In this document: positions 1 through 7,792 of the stretch, piece after piece
Numbering within the stretch: the stretch's first letter is position 1
Layout: every line of letters begins with the position of its first letter
The notes under the pieces: model-generated
Seen by the model: the letters and a program-made list of their open reading frames with translations, nothing else
Told to the model about the DNA's origin: nothing
Databases searched by the model: none
Program-made: the position numbers and the translations under genes
Source: Cobetia sp. L2A1
Lineage (GTDB): Bacteria; Pseudomonadota; Gammaproteobacteria; Pseudomonadales; Halomonadaceae
Direction: 5' to 3'
Assembly: GCF_009796845.1 (NCBI RefSeq)
Contig: NZ_CP047025.1
Location: 3,286,001-3,350,000, forward strand
DNA: 64,000 bases

Positions 1-164
1 GCAGTTGAGCCACGATCAAGGGTACAGAAAGGCGGCATGATAGCAGCTACCAAGGTCTTACGCTGCCTTCATCTATGGCACCCTTCAGTGACCTGCCAAT
101 CATGGACTGGTCTCAGGCGGGCTATCGGCCTATCAAATCGCGGCTTGAGATCGTGCATAACGCG

Positions 165-194
165 AAAAGCCCGCATCTTGGGATGCGGGCTTTT
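165..194 (-). terminator. Terminator of tRNA-Ser
   Basis: A perfect 13-bp stem (aaaagcccgcatc / gatgcgggctttt) with a 4-nt loop lies just downstream of the tRNA-Ser on the reverse strand. It ends in TTTT on both strands, so it could work in either direction. Confidence 0.8.
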
Positions 195-201
195 CTGAAT
201 C

Positions 202-289
202 TGGTGGAGGAGGAGGGATTCGAACCCTCGAAGCCTTGCGACTTACACACTTTCCAGGCGTGCTCCTTCGACCACTCGGACACTCCTCC
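202..289 (-). tRNA. tRNA-Ser (GGA)
   Basis: An 88-nt tRNA with the long variable arm of a class II tRNA. The acceptor stem GGAGGAG pairs with CTCCTCC and the 3' CCA is encoded. The anticodon loop reads CTGGAAA, giving anticodon GGA (codons UCC and UCU). The T-loop TTCGAAT is intact. It stands alone and is followed by a strong terminator. Confidence 0.95.
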
Positions 290-437
290 AGATCAGTATT
301 CTCACGGGCGACTCAGCTGTGCCGTGTTTCCCTTGAGAACGCGGCGTATATTATCGATCCACGGGAGGCATTGCAATACTTTTCCAAAATCTTTCATATA
401 GATAGCGTCAATCCACCTCACTTACTACCACGCCCAT

Positions 438-1010
438 TCACCCTGCCGGTGCCAGCACCACGTAGTCGCCTTGCGCCTCAAAGCACACTACCGGCGAGGA
501 TGATGCTTCAGTCTGACACCACAGTTGCTGGACCAATGTCAGGCGCGCCCGCCGCCCCACCAGAAGCCGTTCGCTGACTCCGACAAGCGCCTGCTCATCA
601 AGTGGCGCGCAGCTCATGCGGTACGCTGCATTGACGGGGGATAGAAACTGCTGACTGGCGCGCGAGACGACGATATCGCGCTGGATACCCCGGGCACGCA
701 GCCACAGTGTCAGCCAACTCCAACCACACAGCGTCGCTTCGAGACTCATGGCACCCCCGAAGGCCGTGCCCTTGTCATTGAGGTTAGGGGCCAGCGCCAA
801 CTGCCAGTCGAGCCGTCCCTGCGAGTGCAATGGATCAGACCAGCGTATCCCCGTGAGACCCAGTTGCCCGGCCAGCGGGATCGCACGCGACAGCCAATCA
901 CGAAACTGGTCGAGGTCTTCCGCGACAGGCATCTGCACACTGCCCTGCTGTCCATCAGAACCACAGGGGAGTGCAAGCGGAGGAAACGCCTCTCCCGGCT
1001 GACGACTCAT
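438..1010 (-). CDS. YiiD C-terminal-type hot-dog thioesterase
   Basis: A 190-residue protein resembling the stand-alone YiiD C-terminal hot-dog family of putative thioesterases. The hallmark is the NDKGTAFGGAMS stretch around residues 80-91, which leads into the long central helix of the fold; the later FLSPV stretch also fits. The substrate is unknown. I chose the ATG that overlaps the stop of the upstream nitroreductase gene (TAATG), which implies translational coupling; an in-frame ATG lies 9 bases further upstream. No signal peptide. The family call is fairly firm, the reaction is inferred. Confidence 0.75.
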   Translation of the reverse strand: MSRQPGEAFPPLALPCGSDGQQGSVQMPVAEDLDQFRDWLSRAIPLAGQLGLTGIRWSDPLHSQGRLDWQLALAPNLNDKGTAFGGAMSLEATLCGWSWLTLWLRARGIQRDIVVSRASQQFLSPVNAAYRMSCAPLDEQALVGVSERLLVGRRARLTLVQQLWCQTEASSSPVVCFEAQGDYVVLAPAG

Positions 1011-1570
1011 TACTGCCAACGTTCGACGAAATCAGCGCTGTCGCGTGCAGCCAATGGCTTGAGACGACCGCCCGGGGTACCGAGATAGAGGAATCCGACC
1101 AGCTCATCGTGCTCACCCATTCCAAGGCCTGCATGCACGGTGGCATCGAAGGCATAGCCGCCGGTGCGCCACATGCCGCCCAGCCCCAATGCCTGAACGG
1201 CAAAGAGTATGGCATGTGCGGCACACCCAGCACTGACGACCTGCTCAACCCTCGGCACCTTGGGATGATCCGGCGTGACCCTGGCGATCACGGCGACCAC
1301 CATCGGCGCACGCAGTGGCTTCTTGCGAGCAGCAGCCTGCGCGGCCTCATCACCGGCAGGCGACTTGTTGCGCTCTGCTTCAGCGAACAGCTCACCAAGA
1401 CGCTCAAGCCCAGCTCCGGTGAACTCGATGAAGCGCCACGGCGTCAGTACTGCGTGGTCAGGTGCGCGCAGCGCCGCCTGATAAAGCGCTTCCATCTGCT
1501 CGGCATTCGGTGCCGGCGCCATCAACTTGCCCATCGAATTGCGTTCGTGCAGTAGCGTCAGCGCGTCCAT
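1010..1570 (-). CDS. ydjA: YdjA-type NAD(P)H nitroreductase
   Basis: A 186-residue protein collinear with E. coli YdjA, a small FMN-dependent homodimeric nitroreductase. Shared stretches include the MDAL start, APDH near residue 35, KVPR, the SAGCA segment, GGMWR and the FLYLGTP end. The physiological substrate is not known. The chosen ATG has an AGGAG site close upstream; a longer form would add seven residues with no better ribosome site. It is the first gene of a two-gene reverse operon with the thioesterase, overlapping by one base. Confidence 0.88.
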   Translation of the reverse strand: MDALTLLHERNSMGKLMAPAPNAEQMEALYQAALRAPDHAVLTPWRFIEFTGAGLERLGELFAEAERNKSPAGDEAAQAAARKKPLRAPMVVAVIARVTPDHPKVPRVEQVVSAGCAAHAILFAVQALGLGGMWRTGGYAFDATVHAGLGMGEHDELVGFLYLGTPGGRLKPLAARDSADFVERWQ

Positions 1571-1627
1571 CGTCTCTCCTGTCGCACACATCAGATAAGA
1601 ATTATTCTCACACTATCATGCAGCGTG

Positions 1628-2506
1628 TTACTGACGCGACAAGCGCAGCGGCAGACTGGCACGCGCCTCGCCTTCAAGATCAGCCGTTGCGCGCCACGGG
1701 CTGATATCCAGGCCACCACGCCTCATATAACGGGCCATGACCAACAGCGACTCCGGCTTCACGCGCGCCATCAGATCAACGAACAGATGCTCGACACAGT
1801 GTTCATGGAAGTCCTGATGCTGGCGATAGCTGATCAGGTAAGCCAACAGGCGCGCGCGATCAATGCGCGGGCCGCGGTAGCGGATCCACACGCTGCCCCA
1901 GTCCGGCTGACCGGTAACCGGGCAGTTCGACTTGAGCAGATGGCTGTGCAGGTCTTCACTGACGATGTCGCTCTCATCCGCCATGAGCAATTCGGGAGAT
2001 GGCGTGTAATGATCGACAGTGACTGCCAACTCATCGAGACACTCACCCGGCAGGCGCTTCACCTCAAGCTCAGCATCATCCAGCCCCATCAGACGCACCT
2101 CGACCGGCGCACCGGCAGCGCAAGCGAGATCCCGCTCCAGCACCGCCTGAACGTCGGCCTGTTCCTTGAAACACGTCTGATTGAGGCTATTGAGATAGAG
2201 CTTCCATGACTTGGATTCAATCAGGTTGGGTGACGCTGCCGGCAAGCGGAAACGCGCAATACGCACCCACGGCTTGCCCGCCTCATCCAGCCAGGAAACT
2301 TCAAAGGCATGCCACTCGTCATCACCGACGAACGGCAGCTCAGCGTCACTGATCCCGATTGGCCCACGATTGGCAGCGCGCGCGATCGGAAACAGCAGAC
2401 TGGCATCATATTGCTCAGGATAAGCAGACTCACGGCCGAGCGGCGCATCCTTGAGAGTTTCGGGACGCGCCTCATCAGGCACATTGACGGCAGTGGGATG
2501 AGCCAT
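1628..2506 (-). CDS. queF: NADPH-dependent 7-cyano-7-deazaguanine reductase
   Basis: QueF reduces preQ0 to preQ1 with two NADPH in queuosine biosynthesis. The 292-residue product is the long (bimodular) form, close to the 282 residues of the E. coli enzyme. The QueF motif ESKSWKLYLNS is at residues 97-107. The catalytic Cys195 sits in KSNCPVTGQPDWG and the partner Asp202 follows. The start MAHPT matches family length; an upstream in-frame extension of 39 residues has no QueF character. It is a single reverse-strand gene between the ydjA pair and an ABC exporter. Confidence 0.96.
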   Translation of the reverse strand: MAHPTAVNVPDEARPETLKDAPLGRESAYPEQYDASLLFPIARAANRGPIGISDAELPFVGDDEWHAFEVSWLDEAGKPWVRIARFRLPAASPNLIESKSWKLYLNSLNQTCFKEQADVQAVLERDLACAAGAPVEVRLMGLDDAELEVKRLPGECLDELAVTVDHYTPSPELLMADESDIVSEDLHSHLLKSNCPVTGQPDWGSVWIRYRGPRIDRARLLAYLISYRQHQDFHEHCVEHLFVDLMARVKPESLLVMARYMRRGGLDISPWRATADLEGEARASLPLRLSRQ

Positions 2507-2572
2507 GACAGCACTCCAGAAATAAAAGGCGGAAACAGGATGATGACACTTGAAACCTGTGGCACAGACAGC

Positions 2573-2599
2573 GAAACGCCGGCAATGAGCCGGCGTTTC
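2573..2599 (-). terminator. Inverted repeat after the ABC exporter genes
   Basis: A perfect 11-bp stem (gaaacgccggc / gccggcgtttc) with a 5-nt loop lies between the exporter permease and queF, both on the reverse strand. There is no clear T tract, so it may be a weak or factor-assisted terminator. Confidence 0.5.
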
Positions 2600-2650
2600 G
2601 TGCACTGGCGCGATGACGCGCATCTTAGCATCTTCTGCGACTTTTCATCT

Positions 2651-3424
2651 TCAGCTACGGATACCCTTGCCACGTTCCAGCAGCCATAGCGCGAAGGTGA
2701 ACATGCCAATGATGAAAACGGCAATGGCCGCCAGCGCTGGTCCTACGTTGATGTCAGACACCCCCAGAATGCCGTAACGGAAGGTATTGACCATATAGAG
2801 GATGGGGTTCGCCAACGACACGTTCTGCCAGAACTCCGGCAACATGTTGATGGAGTAGAACACCCCACCCAGATAGGTCAATGGTGTCAGAATGAAGGTC
2901 GGGACGATGGAGATATCATCAAACTTGCGCGCAAACAGCCCATTGATGAAGCCACCGATCGAGAACAGCAACGCTGTCAGCACGACCACTCCGATGGTCA
3001 ATATCGGGTGATGGATATCGAGATCGGTGAACAGGAAAGCTACCGCTGTCACGATGATACCCACACCAAGGCCACGCGCCGCCCCCCCAATGATATAGCC
3101 GAGAAGAATGATCCACGACGGCAACGGCGACACCATCAACTCCTCAATGCTGCGCTGAAACTTGTTGGAGAAGAATGACGAGGCAACATTGGAATACGAG
3201 TTGGTGATCACCGACATCATGATCAACCCCGGCACGATGTAATCCATGTACTTGATGCCGTCCATGGTGCCAATTCGCGAACCAATCAAGTTACCGAAAA
3301 TGACGAAGTACAGCGTCATGGTGATGGACGGCGGCAACAGGGTTTGCGGCCAGATACGTGTGAAGCGACGGATTTCCTTGACGACGATGGTGGTTAGCGC
3401 CACCCATAACTGACGGGGATTCAC
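2651..3424 (-). CDS. yadH: ABC-2 type exporter permease (YadH-like)
   Basis: A 257-residue inner-membrane protein of the ABC-2 family with about six hydrophobic segments. It is collinear with E. coli YadH: MDYIVPGLIMMSVI near residue 65, FQRSIEELMVSP around 91-102, and the LGGVFYSINMLPE loop before the last helices. With the ATPase encoded just upstream it forms a two-component exporter of unknown substrate. Its start overlaps the ATPase stop by four bases (ATGA), so the two are translationally coupled. Confidence 0.88.
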   Translation of the reverse strand: MNPRQLWVALTTIVVKEIRRFTRIWPQTLLPPSITMTLYFVIFGNLIGSRIGTMDGIKYMDYIVPGLIMMSVITNSYSNVASSFFSNKFQRSIEELMVSPLPSWIILLGYIIGGAARGLGVGIIVTAVAFLFTDLDIHHPILTIGVVVLTALLFSIGGFINGLFARKFDDISIVPTFILTPLTYLGGVFYSINMLPEFWQNVSLANPILYMVNTFRYGILGVSDINVGPALAAIAVFIIGMFTFALWLLERGKGIRS

Positions 3425-4389
3425 TGCGCGATCTCCTTGGCGACGTTAGAGGCAATACCGCTTTCAGCGTTGGAGCGCTCGACCAGATTGACGAACAACT
3501 CTTCCAGGCGATTGGCGCGGTTACGCATCGAGACAACCGTAATACCGGCAGCACTGAGGGCAGCAAAGGCGTCATTGATCGACTGTCCTTTGCGTACGGA
3601 CAGCGACAACTGAGTCGACTCGCTGAGCGAGACCTCAAAACCTTCAATGACCGGCGCCACCAGGAGCGGCTCACGCGTATCGAGCAGGAACGTTTCAATA
3701 TCCAGCTGCTTGAGTAGCTTGCGCATACTGGTGTTATGCACAATTTCACCATGATTGATGATGGCGATATTGCGACACAGACTCTCGGCCTCTTCCAGAT
3801 AATGCGTGGTGAGGATGATGGTAGTGCCCTCTTCCTTGTTGATGCGGCGCATGAAGTCCCACATCGAACGACGCAACTCGATATCGACGCCTGCGGTCGG
3901 CTCATCGAGAATCAGCAGGCGTGGCTTGTGGATCAACGCGCGAGCGATCATCAAACGACGCTTCATGCCACCCGAGAGCGTACGAGACGCCGTATCGCGT
4001 TTGTCCCACAACCCGAGATCCTTGAGCAGGCGCTCGGCCCGTGGCCGCGCTTCTTTCATTGGCATGCCGTAATAACCCGCTTGGGTCATCACGATATCCT
4101 GGACCTTCTCGAACTGATTGAAGTTGAACTCCTGCGGAACCACGCCGAGGTGATACTTGGCCTTTGAGAAGTCCTTGTCGATATCAATCCCGAAGACCTC
4201 GACCTTGCCCGCCGTTTTTTGCACCAGCGAACACACCACACCAAGTGTTGTGGACTTTCCGGCGCCGTTAGGGCCGAGCAACGCGAAGAAGTCACCCTCG
4301 GGAACATCGAGATCAATTCCCTTGAGCGCTTCAAAACCGTTGTCATAAACCTTGGTCAGGCCACGGATGGACAAGGCAGGTCGTGACAT
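3421..4389 (-). CDS. yadG: ABC exporter ATP-binding protein (YadG-like)
   Basis: A 322-residue ATPase subunit of an ABC-2 exporter. Walker A is LGPNGAGKST near residue 38, the signature is LSGGMKRRL, and Walker B is LLILDEPTAGVD. A C-terminal regulatory extension of about 80 residues follows the nucleotide-binding domain, as in YadG-type proteins. It is the first gene of the yadGH pair on the reverse strand. The substrate cannot be deduced from sequence. Confidence 0.9.
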   Translation of the reverse strand: MSRPALSIRGLTKVYDNGFEALKGIDLDVPEGDFFALLGPNGAGKSTTLGVVCSLVQKTAGKVEVFGIDIDKDFSKAKYHLGVVPQEFNFNQFEKVQDIVMTQAGYYGMPMKEARPRAERLLKDLGLWDKRDTASRTLSGGMKRRLMIARALIHKPRLLILDEPTAGVDIELRRSMWDFMRRINKEEGTTIILTTHYLEEAESLCRNIAIINHGEIVHNTSMRKLLKQLDIETFLLDTREPLLVAPVIEGFEVSLSESTQLSLSVRKGQSINDAFAALSAAGITVVSMRNRANRLEELFVNLVERSNAESGIASNVAKEIAQ

Positions 4390-4663
4390 CAGACACCTAT
4401 TTTATCAATGTGCGCTGCCATGAAAAGACAGCCAGAAAGAAGCGTGCCCGCCAGCTACCAAGGCGATAGAAAAGGCACGCAGAATGAGAGATGCATGGTA
4501 ACGCATCCAACACACCGGCATCAGGCCTGTTGTGGGCATGGCATTGGTGCAATGAGAGAAACAACGACACAGGAGATCCGAGGCGACAGGTATCGCAATG
4601 CAAGAAAGATCAGAAAGCAGCGGGAAGAAGCAAGAACAGCGAGGTATCAAGGAAACTCAGACA
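4390..4663. other. Gene-free stretch upstream of yadG
   Basis: About 275 bases between yadG and the tRNA array. Open frames here are short, Cys/Trp/Arg-biased and without good ribosome sites, so I do not call them genes. It should contain the yadGH promoter, but I cannot point to a convincing -35/-10 pair. Confidence 0.4.
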
Positions 4664-4716
4664 CAAAAAAATCGCCGATGACGATGACACTATGAGCATG
4701 TGTCTGTCAGGCGATG
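4664..4716 (-). terminator. Terminator of the tRNA-Glu/Gly array
   Basis: On the reverse strand an outer stem ATCGCC / GGCGAT encloses an inner stem GACAC / GTGTC and is followed directly by seven T residues. It lies downstream of the last tRNA and the last remnant, so it probably ends the array transcript. Confidence 0.65.
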
Positions 4717-4752
4717 GCGTACTGCGATGTCAATCTTCACTTCATATTCGAC

Positions 4753-4799
4753 TGGAGCGGGAAACGAGATTCGACCGGGCTGACGTTCAGCTCGCGACT
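4753..4799 (-). pseudogene. tRNA-Gly 3' remnant 1
   Basis: The acceptor 3' strand, CCA end and 3' half of the T arm match tRNA-Gly (tggagcgggaaacgag, then attcga on the plus strand). A 16-nt insertion (ccgggctgacgttcag on the plus strand) interrupts the T loop, after which the match resumes at ctcgcgac. The D arm and anticodon arm are absent. It lies 20 nt downstream of tRNA-Gly copy 1 in the direction of transcription. Two nearly identical remnants occur further up the array. Confidence 0.8.
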
Positions 4800-4819
4800 C
4801 CGTTGACCCTGGACTCGAC

Positions 4820-4894
4820 TGGAGCGGGAAACGAGATTCGAACTCGCGACCCCAACCTTGGCAAGGTTGTGCTCTACCACTGAGCTATTCCCGC
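4820..4894 (-). tRNA. tRNA-Gly (GCC), copy 1
   Basis: A 75-nt cloverleaf with acceptor GCGGGAA, anticodon loop TTGCCAA (anticodon GCC), T-loop TTCGAAT and encoded CCA. It is the last complete tRNA of the reverse-strand array and is identical by eye to the other three Gly copies. Confidence 0.96.
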
Positions 4895-4922
4895 CTGTCG
4901 AGTACTGCGCTATGCAATGAAA

Positions 4923-4998
4923 TGGCGTCCCATAGGGGGTTCGAACCCCTGTTACCGCCGTGAAAGGGCGGTGTCCTAGACCACTAGACGAATGGGAC
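4923..4998 (-). tRNA. tRNA-Glu (TTC), copy 1
   Basis: A 76-nt tRNA starting GTCCCAT, with anticodon loop CTTTCAC (anticodon TTC), T-loop TTCGAAC and encoded CCA. It lies only four bases from tRNA-Gly copy 2, so the two must be processed from one precursor. Confidence 0.96.
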
Positions 4999-5002
4999 GT
5001 AT

Positions 5003-5077
5003 TGGAGCGGGAAACGAGATTCGAACTCGCGACCCCAACCTTGGCAAGGTTGTGCTCTACCACTGAGCTATTCCCGC
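5003..5077 (-). tRNA. tRNA-Gly (GCC), copy 2
   Basis: A 75-nt tRNA-Gly with anticodon GCC and encoded CCA, same sequence as copy 1. It is the only Gly copy not followed by a 3' remnant; the next tRNA-Glu begins four bases after its CCA. Confidence 0.96.
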
Positions 5078-5147
5078 ACCGAATGTCTTGAACCGAAGTT
5101 CTTGACAGTAATTCCATTGCTGGCTTGCCACACCATCATGCCCTGCA

Positions 5148-5223
5148 TGGCGTCCCATAGGGGGTTCGAACCCCTGTTACCGCCGTGAAAGGGCGGTGTC
5201 CTAGACCACTAGACGAATGGGAC
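5148..5223 (-). tRNA. tRNA-Glu (TTC), copy 2
   Basis: A 76-nt tRNA-Glu with anticodon TTC and encoded CCA, identical by eye to copy 1. A 70-nt spacer separates it from Gly copy 2. Confidence 0.96.
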
Positions 5224-5227
5224 GTAC

Positions 5228-5276
5228 TGGAGCGAGAAACGAGATTTGACCGGGCTGACGTTCAGCTCGCGACCTT
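5228..5276 (-). pseudogene. tRNA-Gly 3' remnant 2
   Basis: A 3' fragment of tRNA-Gly including CCA, with point changes (agcgagaaac, gatttga) and the same 16-nt insertion in the T loop as remnant 1. It lies between tRNA-Gly copy 3 and tRNA-Glu copy 2 in transcription order. On the transcribed strand the insert forms a small hairpin, GCTGA-acg-TCAGC. Confidence 0.8.
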
Positions 5277-5295
5277 ATCGCATTGCCTTTTCCTT

Positions 5296-5370
5296 TGGAG
5301 CGGGAAACGAGATTCGAACTCGCGACCCCAACCTTGGCAAGGTTGTGCTCTACCACTGAGCTATTCCCGC
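5296..5370 (-). tRNA. tRNA-Gly (GCC), copy 3
   Basis: A 75-nt tRNA-Gly with anticodon GCC and encoded CCA. With the following remnant it belongs to a near-duplicate unit of about 260 bp shared with copy 4. Confidence 0.96.
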
Positions 5371-5407
5371 AACACTAGCAGATCATGCGACCACACAAGA
5401 CCGAAAA

Positions 5408-5483
5408 TGGCGTCCCATAGGGGGTTCGAACCCCTGTTACCGCCGTGAAAGGGCGGTGTCCTAGACCACTAGACGAATGGGAC
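5408..5483 (-). tRNA. tRNA-Glu (TTC), copy 3
   Basis: A 76-nt tRNA-Glu with anticodon TTC and encoded CCA, identical by eye to the other Glu copies. Confidence 0.96.
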
Positions 5484-5487
5484 GTAC

Positions 5488-5536
5488 TGGAGCGGGAAAC
5501 GAGATTTGACCGGGCTGACGTTCAGCTCACGACCTT
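5488..5536 (-). pseudogene. tRNA-Gly 3' remnant 3
   Basis: The third tRNA-Gly 3' fragment with CCA, the same 16-nt T-loop insertion and the same downstream spacer as remnant 2. Only a few bases differ between the two, which points to recent duplication or gene conversion within the array. Confidence 0.8.
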
Positions 5537-5555
5537 GTCGCATTGCCTTTTCCTT

Positions 5556-5630
5556 TGGAGCGGGAAACGAGATTCGAACTCGCGACCCCAACCTTGGCAA
5601 GGTTGTGCTCTACCACTGAGCTATTCCCGC
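5556..5630 (-). tRNA. tRNA-Gly (GCC), copy 4
   Basis: A 75-nt tRNA-Gly with anticodon GCC and encoded CCA; the second tRNA in transcription order. Confidence 0.96.
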
Positions 5631-5657
5631 ACTCCGGTCTCTACGCTGCAAAAAAAG

Positions 5658-5733
5658 TGGCGTCCCATAGGGGGTTCGAACCCCTGTTACCGCCGTGAAA
5701 GGGCGGTGTCCTAGACCACTAGACGAATGGGAC
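5658..5733 (-). tRNA. tRNA-Glu (TTC), copy 4
   Basis: A 76-nt tRNA-Glu with anticodon TTC and encoded CCA. It is the promoter-proximal gene of the array, about 30 nt from the -10 element. Confidence 0.96.
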
Positions 5734-5764
5734 GTAACGTTATTGCCTCGTCGAGGTGGCGCGT

Positions 5765-5793
5765 ATATTACAAAGCGCCTCCCCTTTCGTCAA
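5765..5793 (-). promoter_or_regulatory. Sigma-70 promoter of the tRNA array
   Basis: On the reverse strand TTGACG and TAATAT are separated by exactly 17 bases, both near consensus. The bases after the -10 are GC-rich (ACGCGCC), the kind of discriminator found at growth-rate and stringently controlled stable-RNA promoters. No other strong promoter is visible inside the array. Confidence 0.85.
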
Positions 5794-5986
5794 CCCCCTG
5801 CTTCGACTGGATTTTTCCCATATTGGATACATGGCTTGTGGTCACGCCCTTGCGCCCGCATTCTTAAGACATATGTTGTCAGCTACGACGACATCCACCC
5901 ATTTCCATTTCGGTCCCATCCTCCCAACACGGAAGTCCGGTACATGATGGTCAGACCCGAAATAGGCCTTTCCAGAAGGATCCTCC

Positions 5987-6433
5987 ATGAGCGAGCACGA
6001 CTCCCAGACTCAACCGACTAACGCTGATCAAACACAAGACAAGCTGATTCGTAGCGAAGATGAATGGCGCGCCCGCCTGACGCCTGAACAGTATCGCGTC
6101 GCACGGGAAGCGGGCACCGAGCGCCCCTTCACCGGCGATCACGAAGTCAGCCCGACAGCCGGCACCTATCACTGCATTGCGTGTGACGCGATATTATTCG
6201 ACAACGACACCAAGTTTGATTCCGGCTGTGGCTGGCCGAGCTTTGATCGCCCCTATCAGGATGCCGCCATCGAGGAGCACTTCGATACCAGCATGGGCAT
6301 GCGTCGCGTCGAAGTGCGCTGCCGCCGCTGCGAGTCCCATCTGGGTCATGTCTTCCCGGATGGCCCGACCGATACTGGTCAGCGCTACTGCATCAACTCA
6401 GTCTCGCTACGCTTCAAACCCGTTCGCGACTGA
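5987..6433 (+). CDS. msrB: Peptide-methionine (R)-S-oxide reductase
   Basis: A 148-residue cytosolic MsrB, which reduces the R epimer of methionine sulfoxide in proteins. All four zinc cysteines are present as CIAC (63, 66) and CRRC (112, 115). The GCGWPSF motif is at 80-86 and the catalytic Cys135 lies in RYCINS. The product begins with a short polar extension of about 20 residues. AGAAGGATCC just upstream supplies a ribosome site. It stands alone downstream of the tRNA array, on the opposite strand. Confidence 0.97.
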   Translation: MSEHDSQTQPTNADQTQDKLIRSEDEWRARLTPEQYRVAREAGTERPFTGDHEVSPTAGTYHCIACDAILFDNDTKFDSGCGWPSFDRPYQDAAIEEHFDTSMGMRRVEVRCRRCESHLGHVFPDGPTDTGQRYCINSVSLRFKPVRD

Positions 6434-6516
6434 AGCGCTGGCGACGGAGCGCAGACAGATATCGCTCAACCCATGCGTTGACGGCCTCTGGTAGAATGCG
6501 TCGCCATACGCGTCTC

Positions 6517-6548
6517 TGCACCTCATCCCTCAATCAGGGAGAGGTGCA
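6517..6548 (+). terminator. Possible terminator after msrB
   Basis: A strong inverted repeat (TGCACCTC / GAGGTGCA outer, TCCCT / AGGGA inner, one bulged A) lies 85 bases after the msrB stop. No T tract follows, so termination is uncertain; it could instead be a structured leader of the next gene. Confidence 0.4.
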
Positions 6549-6567
6549 GGACAGAGGTTACAGGACA

Positions 6568-6588
6568 GCCGTCATTTCCCATGACGGC
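6568..6588 (+). promoter_or_regulatory. Hairpin next to the ylqF ribosome site
   Basis: GCCGTCA and TGACGGC form a perfect 7-bp stem with a 7-nt loop that ends one base before the AGGAG ribosome site of ylqF. It could affect translation start, but no function is shown. Confidence 0.35.
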
Positions 6589-6602
6589 AGGAGAGAAGCG
6601 AC

Positions 6603-7598
6603 ATGCTGGGCTGGTATCCGGGGCACATGCACAAGGCACGCCGTCAGATAAAGGACGCCCTGCCGGAGATCGACGTGGTGATCGAGGTGCTCGATGCCCG
6701 TCTCCCCTACTCCAGCACCAATCCGGTGCTGGCTGAGCTGACCCGTCACAAGCCGGTTCTCAAGCTACTATCGCGTGCAGATCTTGCAGACCCGATACGT
6801 ACCCGCGAATGGGTCGAGTACTTTGATGCCCAGCCCAATACTCGCGCGCTGGCAATCACGACACTGGATGCCCGAGATCTCAAGCAGATTCCCAAACTAT
6901 GTCGCGAGATGGCCGGGCATATCCGTGTCGATCGCGATGCACGCGTGATGGTGATGGGTATACCCAACGTCGGTAAATCGACACTGATCAATGGCCTTGC
7001 CGGGCGCAAGATCGCCAAGACCGGCAACGAACCCGCCGTCACCAAGCGTCAGCAGAAGATCCGCATCGACGGCGGTATTGCGCTGATCGACACCCCTGGG
7101 GTGATGTGGCCGAAGATAGAAGATCAGGCCAGCGCCTATCGTCTCGCCGGTAGCGGTGCCATTCGCGATACTGCCATCGATTACACCGATGTGGCGGTGA
7201 TCGTGGCCGCAGAGCTCGCCAAGCGTTATCCGGCCGAGCTGACCGCGCGCTACAAGCTCAAATCGCTACCGACCTACAGCGCCAATCCGGATGCTGAGCG
7301 CGTCGAGAGCGATGGCCCACGTAGATTGGACCTGATGGCGCTATCGGGCTTCAACGGCGTAGCCATTCTGGAAGAGATTGCCAGCAAGCGCGGTGGGCTC
7401 CGTGCGGGAGGAAGTCTTGATCTGCATCGCGGAGCCGAGGTACTGCTGCACGAACTACGCGACGGAAAACTGGGCCGTATGACCCTTGAAACCCCCGCGG
7501 ACATACCAGCGGAGCCGGTGCCAGAAGCCAGTGGCGAGCTTGAGAGCACAGGTGAGTCTGAAAACAATGGCAAGAACAGTGGCGAAACAAGTACCTAA
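6603..7598 (+). CDS. ylqF: Circularly permuted ribosome-biogenesis GTPase YlqF/RbgA
   Basis: A 331-residue YlqF/RbgA-type GTPase, a family that acts in assembly of the large ribosomal subunit. The motif order is permuted: the G4 position comes first (SRAD, 57-60), then G1 (PNVGKST, 121-127) and G3 (DTPG, 163-166). It starts with the typical MLGWYPGHMHKARR. The G4 motif, normally NKxD, reads SRAD here, keeping only the base-contacting Asp. The last 30 or so residues are a disordered Glu/Ser/Asn tail. AGGAGAG precedes the start. It is followed by a strong terminator, so it is monocistronic. Confidence 0.9.
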   Translation: MLGWYPGHMHKARRQIKDALPEIDVVIEVLDARLPYSSTNPVLAELTRHKPVLKLLSRADLADPIRTREWVEYFDAQPNTRALAITTLDARDLKQIPKLCREMAGHIRVDRDARVMVMGIPNVGKSTLINGLAGRKIAKTGNEPAVTKRQQKIRIDGGIALIDTPGVMWPKIEDQASAYRLAGSGAIRDTAIDYTDVAVIVAAELAKRYPAELTARYKLKSLPTYSANPDAERVESDGPRRLDLMALSGFNGVAILEEIASKRGGLRAGGSLDLHRGAEVLLHELRDGKLGRMTLETPADIPAEPVPEASGELESTGESENNGKNSGETST

Positions 7599-7625
7599 CC
7601 TTTTGCCGCCCCTCTTATGCTAGCG

Positions 7626-7662
7626 AAAAATCCTGCCAGATACCCTCTGGCAGGATTTTTTT
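7626..7662 (+). terminator. Terminator of ylqF
   Basis: A perfect 15-bp stem (aaaaatcctgccaga / tctggcaggattttt) with a 5-nt loop and a run of seven T residues. Confidence 0.9.
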
Positions 7663-7792
7663 CTGCCTGGATAATTCAAACCACAAATTTAACCACGCTA
7701 TTGCCGCTTTACCGTGGCGCAGCGGGCAGCCGCCGCGATATGCTGGATGCTCGCCCCCACACCTTCTGTGACGGAGATCTACGGAAAGCATC

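Noticed and set aside
4397..4650. A small Cys-rich membrane-like frame upstream of yadG
   Set aside because: There is no ribosome site, two overlapping frames look equally random, and the region is more likely a promoter.
4737..5733. Protein-like frames across the tRNA array, including repeated MKGRCPRPLDEWD starts
   Set aside because: They are translations of tRNA genes; the repetition comes from repeated tRNAs.
4753..5733. A CRISPR-like array of repeats
   Set aside because: The repeats are complete tRNA genes of 75-76 nt with cloverleaf folds and CCA ends, not short repeats with unique spacers.
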